Shown here piece by piece: positions 8,245-16,426 of a stretch of 64,000 nt of DNA. The translations under genes and the position numbers were made by a program. This stretch comes from Parapusillimonas sp013416435. GTDB lineage: Bacteria > Pseudomonadota > Gammaproteobacteria > Burkholderiales > Burkholderiaceae_B. Each line of letters opens with the position of its first letter. Positions within the stretch are counted from its first letter, which is position 1. The stretch lies in contig NZ_CP197474.1 in the NCBI RefSeq assembly GCF_052180245.1, forward strand, positions 3,658,001 through 3,722,000, given 5' to 3'. Under the pieces are notes generated by a model. It was not told the DNA's origin. It saw nothing but the letters and a program-made list of their open reading frames with translations, and made no database searches.

Positions 8245-9812
8245 GCACCGCCATCACCGTCTTCGTACCCATGGATACCGCCGCGGTCGCGGTGGGCGCC
8301 AACGACGTCGCCCTTGCCCTGCAGGCGGAAGCCGACACGCGCGGGCAGCGCATCAAGCTGGTGCGCAATGGCTCGCGCGGCCTGCTGTGGCTGGAGCCGC
8401 TGGTGGAGATCGACACGCCGCAGGGGCGCATGGCCTATGGCCCCGTCGATCCCGACGACATTCCCGGCCTGTTCGACGCAGGCTGGCTGCAAGGACACGA
8501 TCATCCTCTTGCACACGGCCTGACCGAAGACATTCCCTACCTGAAGAACCAGGAGCGCCTGACGTTTGCACGGGTCGGCATCACCGACCCTCTGTCGCTG
8601 GACGACTATCGCGCCATGGGCGGATACGACGGCCTGCAGAAAGCACTCGGCATGGCCCCTGAAGCCATCGTCGCTGAAGTGACCGACTCGGGCCTGCGCG
8701 GCCGCGGCGGCGCGGCCTTTCCCACGGGCATCAAATGGAAGACCGTGCTGGAAACGGCGGCGCCGCAGAAGTACATCGTCTGCAATGCGGATGAGGGCGA
8801 TTCCGGCACCTTCTCCGATCGGATGCTGATGGAAGGCGACCCCTATGCGCTCATCGAAGGCATGACCATCGCGGGGCTGGCCGTGCAAGCCACGCATGGC
8901 TACATCTATGTGCGTTCCGAATACCCCATCGCCATCGCCGTGCTTGAAGCCGCCATACAGCGGGCGCGGCAGGCGGGCTGGCTGGGCACCGACATCCAGG
9001 GCTCCGGCCGCGGCTTCGATCTTGAAGTGCGCTGCGGCGCGGGCGCGTATATCTGCGGCGAAGAAACCTCCCTGCTCGAAAGCCTGGAGGGCAAGCGCGG
9101 CCTGGTGCGCGCCAAACCGCCGCTGCCCGCCATCGCGGGGCTGTTCGGCCAACCCACCGTCGTCAACAATGTGATCTCGCTGGCCACGGTCCCGGTCATC
9201 CTGGCGCGCGGCGCCGGCTACTATCGCGACTTCGGCATGGGCCGCTCGCGAGGCACGCTGCCATTTCAACTGGCCGGCAACATACGGCATGGCGGCCTGG
9301 TCGAAAAGGCCTTCGGCATCACGCTGCGCGAACTGCTCCACGAGTACGGTGCCGGCAGCGCAAGCGGCAGGCCGTTGCGGGCGGTACAGGTCGGCGGCCC
9401 GCTGGGCGCCTACCTGCCCGAATCCCTATGGGACGCACCGCTGGATTACGAAAGCTATGCGGCGGTCTCGGCCATGGTGGGCCATGGCGGCATCGTGGCA
9501 TTCGACGATGCGGTCGACATGGCCGAAATGGCCGAATACGCCATGGAATTCTGTGCCATCGAATCCTGCGGCAAATGCACGCCGTGCCGCATCGGATCGA
9601 CTCGCGGCGTCGAGGTCATCCACCGCATACGCAACAATGAACAGCGCAGCGAACAGCTCATGCTGCTGCGCGACCTCTGCGACACCATGCTGGCGGGCTC
9701 GCTCTGTGCCCTGGGCGGAATGACGCCCTACCCCGTGCTGTCCGCACTGGACCATTTTCCCGAAGATTTCGGCCTGCCCGCATCCGCGGCCTCAACGACA
9801 CAGCCCGCCTGA
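8241..9812 (+). CDS. fdsB: NAD-dependent formate dehydrogenase beta subunit FdsB
   Basis: The 523-residue diaphorase subunit, NuoF-like, holds FMN, the NAD site and one 4Fe-4S cluster. An N-terminal thioredoxin-like part of about 110 residues is followed by GLRGRGGAAFPTG (near 152) for nucleotide binding, NADEGDSGTFSDR, the FMN segment GAGAYICGEETSL, and the cluster motif ESCGKCTPCR near 440. The ATG at 8241 gives the 4-base overlap with fdsG; a second ATG 9 bases upstream is possible. fdsA starts 11 bases downstream. Confidence 0.95.
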   Translation: MSTAITVFVPMDTAAVAVGANDVALALQAEADTRGQRIKLVRNGSRGLLWLEPLVEIDTPQGRMAYGPVDPDDIPGLFDAGWLQGHDHPLAHGLTEDIPYLKNQERLTFARVGITDPLSLDDYRAMGGYDGLQKALGMAPEAIVAEVTDSGLRGRGGAAFPTGIKWKTVLETAAPQKYIVCNADEGDSGTFSDRMLMEGDPYALIEGMTIAGLAVQATHGYIYVRSEYPIAIAVLEAAIQRARQAGWLGTDIQGSGRGFDLEVRCGAGAYICGEETSLLESLEGKRGLVRAKPPLPAIAGLFGQPTVVNNVISLATVPVILARGAGYYRDFGMGRSRGTLPFQLAGNIRHGGLVEKAFGITLRELLHEYGAGSASGRPLRAVQVGGPLGAYLPESLWDAPLDYESYAAVSAMVGHGGIVAFDDAVDMAEMAEYAMEFCAIESCGKCTPCRIGSTRGVEVIHRIRNNEQRSEQLMLLRDLCDTMLAGSLCALGGMTPYPVLSALDHFPEDFGLPASAASTTQPA

Positions 9813-9823
9813 CGGAGACACCC

Positions 9824-12748
9824 ATGCTGGAAACCATCTTGAAACGCGAACGCGATCTCGGCACGCCACCCTCGACGGATACCCGCCTGGTGCGCATCGT
9901 CCTGGACGGCCATGAGCTGGATGTCCCGCAAGGCACATCCGTCATGCGTGCCGCCGCCGAGGCCGGCGTCAATATTCCCAAGCTGTGCGCGTCAGACAAC
10001 CTCGAAGCCTTCGGCTCATGCCGGCTTTGCCTTGTGCAGATAGAAGGCCGGCGGGGCTATCCCGCATCCTGTACCACTCCGGTGGAAGACGGCATGGTGG
10101 TATGGACGGAAACACCCAAGCTGCGCGAATTGCGGCGCGGCGTCATGGAACTGTACATATCGGACCACCCGCTGGATTGCCTCACCTGCCCGGCCAATGG
10201 CGACTGCGAACTCCAGGACATGGCTGGCGTGGTCGGCCTGCGCAATGTGCGCTACGGCTACGACGGCGCCAATCATCTCGATGACGCCATCGATGATTCC
10301 AATCCTTATTTCACCTACGATCCGTCCAAGTGCATCGTATGCAGCCGCTGTGTCCGCGCCTGCGAAGAAGTGCAAGGCACTTTCGCGCTGACGATCGCCG
10401 GGCGCGGATTCGACTCCCGCGTCGCAGCGGGCCAGGAAGACGATTTCATGTCCAGCGACTGCGTGTCCTGCGGCGCCTGCGTACAGGCCTGCCCCACGTC
10501 GACGCTCATCGAGAAATCCGTGATCGAAATGGGGCAGGCCGAGCATGCCGTCGTCACGACCTGCGCCTATTGCGGCGTCGGCTGCGCCTTCAAGGCGGAA
10601 ATGAAAGGCCAGGAAGTCGTGCGCATGGTTCCCTGGAAGGACGGCAAGGCCAACCACGGCCACTCCTGCGTCAAGGGCCGCTTTGCGTGGGGCTATGCCA
10701 CGCACGAAGACCGCATGCTCAAGCCCATGATACGCAAGCACATCTCCGATCCATGGCAGGAAGTCAGCTGGGACGAAGCCATCTCTTACGCCGCTTCGGA
10801 AATCCGGCGCATCCAAGGTGCATACGGCCGCGACGCCGTGGGCGGCATCACGTCTTCCCGCTGCACGAACGAGGAAACCTATCTCGTGCAGAAGCTCGTG
10901 CGCGCCGCCTTTGGCACCAACAACGTCGACACCTGCGCCCGCGTCTGCCACTCGCCCACCGGCTATGGGCTCAAGACCACGCTGGGGGAATCCGCCGGCA
11001 CGCAGACCTTCGATTCGGTCATGCACACCGACGTGGTGATCGTCATGGGCGCCAATCCCAGCGCGGCCCACCCCGTCTTTGCCTCGCGGCTGAAAAGCAG
11101 GCTCAGGCAAGGCGCCAGGCTGATCGTCATCGATCCGCGCCGGATCGAGCTGGTGGACTCGCCCCACATCAAGGCCGACTTCCACCTTCCCGTGCGGCCT
11201 GGCACCAACACCGCCCTGCTTACCTCCTTGGCGCACGTCATCGCGACCGAAGGCCTGATCGATGAAGCCTTCGTTGCAGAGCGGTGCGAAACCGCGGCCT
11301 TCCAGCAATGGCGCGATTTCGTCTCGCTGGCGGAGAACTCGCCGGAAGCCATGGAAACCATAACCGGCGTGCCCGCGAACGACGTGCGCGGCGCCGCCCG
11401 GCTCTTCGCCACGCAAGGCAACGGTGCCATCTACTACGGGCTGGGCGTCACCGAACACAGCCAGGGATCCACCACTGTCATGGCCATCGCCAACCTGGCC
11501 ATGGCCACCGGCAATATCGGCCGCGAAGGCGTGGGTGTGAATCCCCTGCGCGGGCAGAACAACGTGCAAGGCTCTTGCGACATGGGGTCCTTCCCCCACG
11601 AGCTGCCGGGATACCGCCATATCTCGGACGACACCGTCCGGGCGCAATTCGACCAGGCCTGGGGCGTGCGCCTGCAGCCCGAGCCGGGGCTGCGCCTGCC
11701 CAATATGTTCGACGCCGCACTGAGCGGCTCCTTCAAGGGCATGTATTGCCAGGGCGAAGACATCGTCCAGTCCGACCCCAACACCCAGCACGTCGCGGCC
11801 GCCCTGGCGGCCATGGAATGCGTCATCGTCCAGGATATCTTCCTGAACGAAACCGCCAAGTATGCGCATGTCTTCCTGCCCGGCTCTTCTTTCCTGGAAA
11901 AGGACGGCACGTTCACCAATGCGGAAAGGCGCATCTCGCGCGTGCGCCAGGTCATGGAACCCAAAGCCGGCCTGGCTGACTGGGAGGTCACCTGCGCCCT
12001 GTCCAACGCCCTGGGCTACCCCATGGACTACGCGCACCCCAGCGAGATCATGGACGAGATCGCAAGGCTGACGCCCACTTTCGCCGGCGTCAGCTTCCGC
12101 AAGATAGACGAGCTTGGCGGCAGCCTACAATGGCCATGCAATGCCGATGCGCCGGATGGCACGCCCATCATGCACGTGGACGAATTCGTGCGCGGCAAGG
12201 GGCGCTTCATGATCACGAAATACGTGCCGAGCGACGAACGCAGCACCCGCAAGTATCCCTTGCTGCTGACGACCGGCCGCATCCTGTCGCAGTACAACGT
12301 GGGCGCCCAGACGCGCCGTACGCCCAACGTGATGTGGCATGGCGAAGACCTGCTGGAAATCCATCCCCACGACGCCGAGGACCGCGGCATCCGCAGCGGA
12401 GACCTGGTGGCCATCCAAAGCCGCGCCGGCGAAACAGCGCTGCGCGCCGAGGTCACCGACAGAGTCCAGCCCGGCGTGCTCTACACCACCTTCCATTTCC
12501 CCGAATCGGGCGCCAACGTCGTCACCACGGACAGCACCGACTGGGCAACCGACTGCCCGGAATACAAGGTCACCGCCGTTCAAGCGCGCAAGGTTGCCGA
12601 ACCGTCCCGCTGGCAGCAGGGATGGACGCGTTTCGACGAGGTGCAGCGCCAACTGCTCGATGGCGGCCAGGATCAACAGCCGCCCCCGGTTTCGGCCTCG
12701 CCGGCTCAGGCCCCGCAGCCTGAGCCCGTACCCGCGGCGCAGGAATGA
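9824..12748 (+). CDS. fdsA: NAD-dependent formate dehydrogenase alpha subunit FdsA
   Basis: The 974-residue catalytic subunit binds bis-MGD molybdenum cofactor and several Fe-S clusters. In order: a 2Fe-2S domain (LCASDNLEAFGSCRLC), the His-Cys4 motif DHPLDCLTCPANGDC, two ferredoxin 4Fe-4S motifs (CIVCSRCVRAC and CVSCGACVQACP), the MopB cluster motif beginning CAYCGVGC, then the molybdopterin domains. The molybdenum ligand is the cysteine of ARVCHSPTGYG, near residue 374. The C-terminal guanine-dinucleotide domain ends in a Pro/Gln-rich tail. It needs the MoaA-MobA products encoded beside it. Confidence 0.97.
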   Translation: MLETILKRERDLGTPPSTDTRLVRIVLDGHELDVPQGTSVMRAAAEAGVNIPKLCASDNLEAFGSCRLCLVQIEGRRGYPASCTTPVEDGMVVWTETPKLRELRRGVMELYISDHPLDCLTCPANGDCELQDMAGVVGLRNVRYGYDGANHLDDAIDDSNPYFTYDPSKCIVCSRCVRACEEVQGTFALTIAGRGFDSRVAAGQEDDFMSSDCVSCGACVQACPTSTLIEKSVIEMGQAEHAVVTTCAYCGVGCAFKAEMKGQEVVRMVPWKDGKANHGHSCVKGRFAWGYATHEDRMLKPMIRKHISDPWQEVSWDEAISYAASEIRRIQGAYGRDAVGGITSSRCTNEETYLVQKLVRAAFGTNNVDTCARVCHSPTGYGLKTTLGESAGTQTFDSVMHTDVVIVMGANPSAAHPVFASRLKSRLRQGARLIVIDPRRIELVDSPHIKADFHLPVRPGTNTALLTSLAHVIATEGLIDEAFVAERCETAAFQQWRDFVSLAENSPEAMETITGVPANDVRGAARLFATQGNGAIYYGLGVTEHSQGSTTVMAIANLAMATGNIGREGVGVNPLRGQNNVQGSCDMGSFPHELPGYRHISDDTVRAQFDQAWGVRLQPEPGLRLPNMFDAALSGSFKGMYCQGEDIVQSDPNTQHVAAALAAMECVIVQDIFLNETAKYAHVFLPGSSFLEKDGTFTNAERRISRVRQVMEPKAGLADWEVTCALSNALGYPMDYAHPSEIMDEIARLTPTFAGVSFRKIDELGGSLQWPCNADAPDGTPIMHVDEFVRGKGRFMITKYVPSDERSTRKYPLLLTTGRILSQYNVGAQTRRTPNVMWHGEDLLEIHPHDAEDRGIRSGDLVAIQSRAGETALRAEVTDRVQPGVLYTTFHFPESGANVVTTDSTDWATDCPEYKVTAVQARKVAEPSRWQQGWTRFDEVQRQLLDGGQDQQPPPVSASPAQAPQPEPVPAAQE

Positions 12749-12754
12749 GCAGGC

Positions 12755-13624
12755 ATGGACGCTGAACAAGCTTCTGCTCCCCAGGCCCGGCACGGCACCG
12801 AGGCCGGCGCGCACCGTGCGTATGAGGTCCGGCGCGGCTCCGCCAACGGGCTGGAGGCAGCCGAAACCGACCAGATCGCCGCCGAGGTTCCCATTGCGCT
12901 CGAATACAACGGCATCAGCCACGCCACGGTGCTGGCTTCGCCCTCCGACATCGAGGACTTTGCCTATGGTTTTTCCTTCACCGAGGGCGTGATTGCGCGC
13001 GCGTCGGATATCTACGATCTTGAGATCAGCCAGCGACCGGAAGGCATCGTGGTCCAGCTCGAGATCGCAAGCGCCCGCCTGCATGCGCTCAAGCAAAGAC
13101 GCCGCAATCTCGCCGGTCGGACCGGTTGCGGACTGTGCGGGATAGAAAGCCTGAGCGAAGTCCGGCGGACGCTTGCCCCCCTTGAGCCCCCCGCCGCCAC
13201 TTTGACCAGGCAGGCGGTCAACACGGCGGTCATGCAACTACGAAGCCGGCAACCGCTGCACGTGCTGACCGGCGCCAGCCACGCCGCCGCCTGGGCCGAT
13301 TGGCAAGGCCGGCTGGACGATGTCCGTGAAGACGTGGGGCGGCACAATGCGCTGGACAAACTGATCGGCCATCTGCTCAGGAACGACCGCCTCGGTGCGC
13401 CGGGCATTGCCGTGATCACCAGCCGGGCAAGCTTTGAAATGGTGCAGAAGGCCGCTGCGGCAGGCTTGCGTGCGCTGGTTGCGATATCGGCCCCGACCAG
13501 TTATGCGATAGACGTGGCCAATGAGCTGAATGTGATGCTTGCCGGCTTTGCCCGAAACGAAGGCTTTACCGTCTACAGCCATCCTGAAATGCTGGACGAC
13601 ACAGACGCAGGGAGACTGACGTGA
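12755..13624 (+). CDS. fdhD: Formate dehydrogenase sulfurtransferase FdhD
   Basis: A 289-residue FdhD/FdsC-family protein. In the family it passes sulfur from a cysteine desulfurase to molybdenum cofactor before insertion into formate dehydrogenase. The CxxC motif is in the segment GRTGCGLCGIES, near residues 122-133. The conserved AYGFSFTEGV-like segment and the DVGRHNALDKLIG segment are both present. It begins 6 bases after fdsA and overlaps fdsD by 4 bases (GTGA). Being in the operon points to a dedicated chaperone for FdsA. Confidence 0.94.
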   Translation: MDAEQASAPQARHGTEAGAHRAYEVRRGSANGLEAAETDQIAAEVPIALEYNGISHATVLASPSDIEDFAYGFSFTEGVIARASDIYDLEISQRPEGIVVQLEIASARLHALKQRRRNLAGRTGCGLCGIESLSEVRRTLAPLEPPAATLTRQAVNTAVMQLRSRQPLHVLTGASHAAAWADWQGRLDDVREDVGRHNALDKLIGHLLRNDRLGAPGIAVITSRASFEMVQKAAAAGLRALVAISAPTSYAIDVANELNVMLAGFARNEGFTVYSHPEMLDDTDAGRLT

Positions 13625-13878
13625 ACAATATTGAACATCTTATCCGCTTGGCGAACCGGATCGGTGCGTTCTTCGAAGCCATGCCGAACCGTGCCGAAGG
13701 CCTGGAAGGCATCGCCAATCATATACAGAAATTCTGGGAGCCGCGCATGCGCATTGCCATGTTGAACTTCCTGGAAAGCACCCCGGATGGCCGGGCCGCC
13801 GGCACCGCCTTGAGCGACATAGCCCGCACGGCGATCGAGCAGAATAAGGAGCGCCTGCGCCCGCGGGCGCAGGCCTGA
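13621..13878 (+). CDS. fdsD: Formate dehydrogenase delta subunit FdsD
   Basis: An 85-residue protein beginning MNNIEHLIRLANRIGAFFEAMP and containing HIQKFWEPRMRIAM, the signature of the FdsD/delta subunit family found only with soluble NAD-dependent formate dehydrogenases. It holds no cofactor motif; the family is needed for activity or assembly of the complex. The GTG start overlaps the fdhD stop by 4 bases. It closes the operon and is followed within 4 bases by a single palindromic repeat. Confidence 0.92.
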   Translation: MNNIEHLIRLANRIGAFFEAMPNRAEGLEGIANHIQKFWEPRMRIAMLNFLESTPDGRAAGTALSDIARTAIEQNKERLRPRAQA

Positions 13879-13881
13879 TAT

Positions 13882-13911
13882 GGGTTCAGACCCCGTGCGG
13901 GGCCTGACCCC
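13882..13911. repeat. Palindromic repeat C (single copy)
   Basis: One slightly degenerate copy (GGGTTCAGACCC arm, centre CGTGCG, GGCCTGACCCC arm) between the convergent ends of fdsD and uspA. It may double as a bidirectional transcription end, but no T-run follows on either strand. Confidence 0.9.
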
Positions 13912-13917
13912 GCCCGC

Positions 13918-14379
13918 CTATTCGACTTCCTTGACGCGATAGACCAGCACTGCGGTCTTGGCGAGGCTGAGCACCTTGTTGGTGACGCTGCCCAGCAGCA
14001 AGCGCGACAAGCCGCTACGGCCGTGGCTGCCGATGAAAATGAGTTCGCAGCCTTCTTCTTCGGCCGCCTGGACGATGCCGTCGGCGACATTGAAATTGGA
14101 CACGGCCTTGCCCCTGGCCTTCACGCCCGCCGTATCGGCGCGATCGAGAACGGCCTTGAGGTATTTCTGGGCCTGTTCCTGCGCGGTCTTATCGTAGTCT
14201 TCGTCGGTGATGGCGTAGGCGGCCGCCATGCCGTCGAACCCCACCGTTGCGGCGAAAGGCTGTGTGACATACAAGGCCACGATTTCGGCGCCGATTTCAC
14301 GAGCGAAGCAAACGCCCTTGTTTGCCGCCTGCGCCGACAATGCCGAACCATCGGTTGGAATAAGTATTCTCTTGAACAT
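13918..14379 (-). CDS. Universal stress protein UspA family
   Basis: A 153-residue single-domain universal stress protein. It starts MFKRILIPTDGSALS, with the usual N-terminal nucleotide-binding strand. The ATP-binding signature is near the C terminus as GSHGRSGLSRLLLGSVTNKVL, so it is probably of the ATP-binding subtype. The exact role is not known from sequence; family members support survival under starvation, oxygen limitation or respiratory stress. The gene stands alone, ending 6 bases from repeat C. Confidence 0.92.
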   Translation of the reverse strand: MFKRILIPTDGSALSAQAANKGVCFAREIGAEIVALYVTQPFAATVGFDGMAAAYAITDEDYDKTAQEQAQKYLKAVLDRADTAGVKARGKAVSNFNVADGIVQAAEEEGCELIFIGSHGRSGLSRLLLGSVTNKVLSLAKTAVLVYRVKEVE

Positions 14380-14470
14380 GATTTGCGCCCTTGAGGGTTA
14401 TCAGATGAGGAAGCTTAACCGGAATCCCCTGGAAAATATAGGAGGGATTTTCACTGATAATTGACGCATA

Positions 14471-14812
14471 TCAAAGCGATTTGGCGGCACGATAAAGGTG
14501 AGTGCAGCGCGTGCCGGTTCTGCAATAGGCCAGCACCGGAGCCGGCAGGGTGTCCAGCAATTGCGCAAAGCGCTCGACGTCGTCGGACGTCATGGCACCG
14601 CTGACGACCGGCTGATATTCCACCGCCAGTCCGGCCGCACGCGCCGCGATCATGACATCGGCCGCCACGGGCTGATCCGGCCCGCCTTCCAGGTCGGGAC
14701 GATTGATGATGACGCTTTTGAAGCCTGCATCGGCCACTGCCTGCATGTCTTCCGGCGCGAGCTGGGGCGCCACGGCAAATGTGTCGGTAAGGGAATTGAT
14801 GGGTAAGGACAT
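14471..14812 (-). CDS. DUF442 / TIGR01244-type phosphatase-like protein
   Basis: A 113-residue protein with the cysteine-phosphatase-like loop CRTGTRC near residues 97-103. It belongs to the DUF442 family, also found fused to metallo-beta-lactamase persulfide dioxygenases in sulfide metabolism. The loop suggests a sulfurtransferase or phosphatase role, unproven. It starts MSLPINSLTDTFAVAPQL at an ATG at 14812. It is divergent from the acetyltransferase gene, with only 47 bases between the two starts. Confidence 0.8.
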   Translation of the reverse strand: MSLPINSLTDTFAVAPQLAPEDMQAVADAGFKSVIINRPDLEGGPDQPVAADVMIAARAAGLAVEYQPVVSGAMTSDDVERFAQLLDTLPAPVLAYCRTGTRCTHLYRAAKSL

Positions 14813-14859
14813 GAATGACTCCTGATGTATATACTGATGTCTCTATCGAGGAAAATAGT

Positions 14860-15453
14860 ATGTCCAGCGTCCCCGCCAAGCAAGTCCCTTCTGCCTCTTC
14901 GCTTGCAAGCCGTTTCACCGATGCCGCGCACGCCATCGTACGCGACGCCACTCCAAGCGACATGGAAGCCGTCCAGCGCATCTACGCATACCATGTGCTG
15001 CACGGCACCGCCACCTTCGAAGAGCAACCTCCCGACGTGCAGGAAATGCAATCCAGGCTGGCTCAGGTGCGCGAGCTGGGCACGCCATGGCTGGTCGCCG
15101 ACCTGGACGGCCAAATCGTGGGCTATTGCTATGCGGCGCTGTACCGGCCGCGCGCCGCCTATCGCTACACCCTCGAAGACTCCATCTATCTGGCGGAAGG
15201 CCAAACCGGCAAAGGCTTGGGCAAAGCGCTGCTCGCCGCCTTGCTGGAACGCTGCGAACAGGGCCCCTGGCGGCAAATGATCGCCGCCATCGGGGGTACG
15301 AACAATGTCGGCTCCATCGCCCTGCATCGCAGTCTGGGTTTCTCGCACGCCGGCACGCAGGCGGCCACCGGCTATAAATTCAAGCAATGGATAGACGTCG
15401 TTTTCATGCAGCGCGCGCTGGGCGAAGGCGGCAGCACTCCGCCCAGCGCCTGA
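14860..15453 (+). CDS. GNAT acetyltransferase, phosphinothricin acetyltransferase-like
   Basis: A 197-residue protein with the GNAT fold: IVRDATPSDMEAVQRIYAYHV near the start, the acetyl-CoA loop EGQTGKGLGKALL, and GGTNNVGSIALHRSLGF near the end, as in the Pat/Bar subfamily. That subfamily acetylates phosphinothricin or, more often, methionine sulfoximine or sulfone. The ATG at 14860 is preceded by GAGGA at 6-8 bases. An upstream in-frame ATG at 14815 would nearly meet the divergent gene and lacks such a site. The true substrate is unknown. Confidence 0.85.
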   Translation: MSSVPAKQVPSASSLASRFTDAAHAIVRDATPSDMEAVQRIYAYHVLHGTATFEEQPPDVQEMQSRLAQVRELGTPWLVADLDGQIVGYCYAALYRPRAAYRYTLEDSIYLAEGQTGKGLGKALLAALLERCEQGPWRQMIAAIGGTNNVGSIALHRSLGFSHAGTQAATGYKFKQWIDVVFMQRALGEGGSTPPSA

Positions 15454-15462
15454 TGCCGGGGC

Positions 15463-15608
15463 GGGGTCAGACCCCGTACGGGGTCTGACCCCAAGGTTGC
15501 GGATGGGGGTCTGACCCCAAGGTCGTGCGTGCATGGGGTCAGACCCTATCGGGTCTGACCCCTCACAATTCGCGTCAAGGGGTCAGACCCCATTTGGGGT
15601 CTGACCCC
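15463..15608. repeat. Palindromic repeat cluster D (3 full copies and a half)
   Basis: Full copies at 15463-15492 (perfect), 15535-15562 (centre TATC) and 15579-15608 (centre CATTTG). A half element, GGGGTCTGACCCC, lies at 15506-15518. The cluster is between the convergent acetyltransferase and deacetylase genes, and the last copy codes for the C terminus of the deacetylase. Confidence 0.96.
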
Positions 15609-16426
15609 AAGCTAAGCCGGTTCACCGCCAGCCACTCCGCCATCTCGTCGCTCTTCAGCACATCGAATTCGGCCCGGCGCTGCTTGCCCACCTCGTCGCC
15701 CGGAATCGTGCGTGTTGCCGGGTGGCACATCATCAAATCGCCGTCTTCCGCTCCCGCAAGCCAGCTTTGCAGCAGGCCTGCGTAGACTGTCCGCCCCCCC
15801 TGAAAATCGTAGACACCTAGAAAACGGCGGTTCATGCGAAACCCCATGCCGCGCGCCCTGCCCGCGAAGGCCCGGGCCCCCAGAAGACCGATGATTCCTG
15901 CCTTGACCCGCAAGCCCATTGGCACACCATTCATTTGCCCCGTCCGGGTATAGCGCAGCCAGGGCAGCCTGCCGCCATACCTTTGCGCCAGCGTGCGCAA
16001 CAACGCGTCCCGAATGACTGGAAACTGATGCACATGCTGATGCCCATCCACGAAATCGGGCGGACCGCCCAACGCGGCCTCGAACGCATCCAGCTGCCTG
16101 GCAATTTGCGCGTCGACCTGCGCCGCGGGCAGGCGCCGCAACCAGGCCTTGAGGATCAGCGCGGAAACCGGCATGTGCACCACGGTGCTGCCGATGGATT
16201 CGGTAAAGTTCAGGTGCAGGCCCAGTTGCAGGCCTGATGCTCGCAAGGCGGATGCGTGGCCGGAAAAGCCGGGGCCTTCCGCCAGGCAACTGGTGGCATT
16301 GAGGCGACCCAGCCCGGCAAGCTGCAGAATGGCTTCGTCCGCAGCCGGGTCGATGCCGAAATCGTCGGCGCAGATAACAATATGCTTGCGGTCGGGGAAA
16401 ACGCCTTCTTGCGCCGGCCTACTCAT
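15575..16426 (-). CDS. YdjC/ChbG/HpnK family carbohydrate deacetylase
   Basis: A 283-residue protein of the YdjC family (metal-dependent N-deacetylases of oligosaccharides; HpnK acts in hopanoid synthesis). Metal-site segments are visible: IVICADDFGID near residue 15, LGLHLNFTES near 69, and DGHQHVHQFP near 123. It overlaps the glycosyltransferase upstream by 8 bases, so the two probably modify the same lipid or glycan. The last residues, LGSDPKWGLTP, come from a palindromic repeat read in the frame that lacks the built-in stop. Confidence 0.85.
   Translation of the reverse strand: MSRPAQEGVFPDRKHIVICADDFGIDPAADEAILQLAGLGRLNATSCLAEGPGFSGHASALRASGLQLGLHLNFTESIGSTVVHMPVSALILKAWLRRLPAAQVDAQIARQLDAFEAALGGPPDFVDGHQHVHQFPVIRDALLRTLAQRYGGRLPWLRYTRTGQMNGVPMGLRVKAGIIGLLGARAFAGRARGMGFRMNRRFLGVYDFQGGRTVYAGLLQSWLAGAEDGDLMMCHPATRTIPGDEVGKQRRAEFDVLKSDEMAEWLAVNRLSLGSDPKWGLTP

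Noticed and set aside
10016..12037. Long antisense reading frame (673 codons) opposite fdsA
   Set aside because: It lies entirely opposite a strongly supported gene; its translation has no family motif and reflects high GC codon bias.
7738..12748. Respiratory complex I (nuoE, nuoF, nuoG) genes
   Set aside because: The subunits resemble NuoEFG, but the third has a full molybdopterin domain with the cysteine ligand, and fdhD and fdsD follow, so this is soluble formate dehydrogenase.
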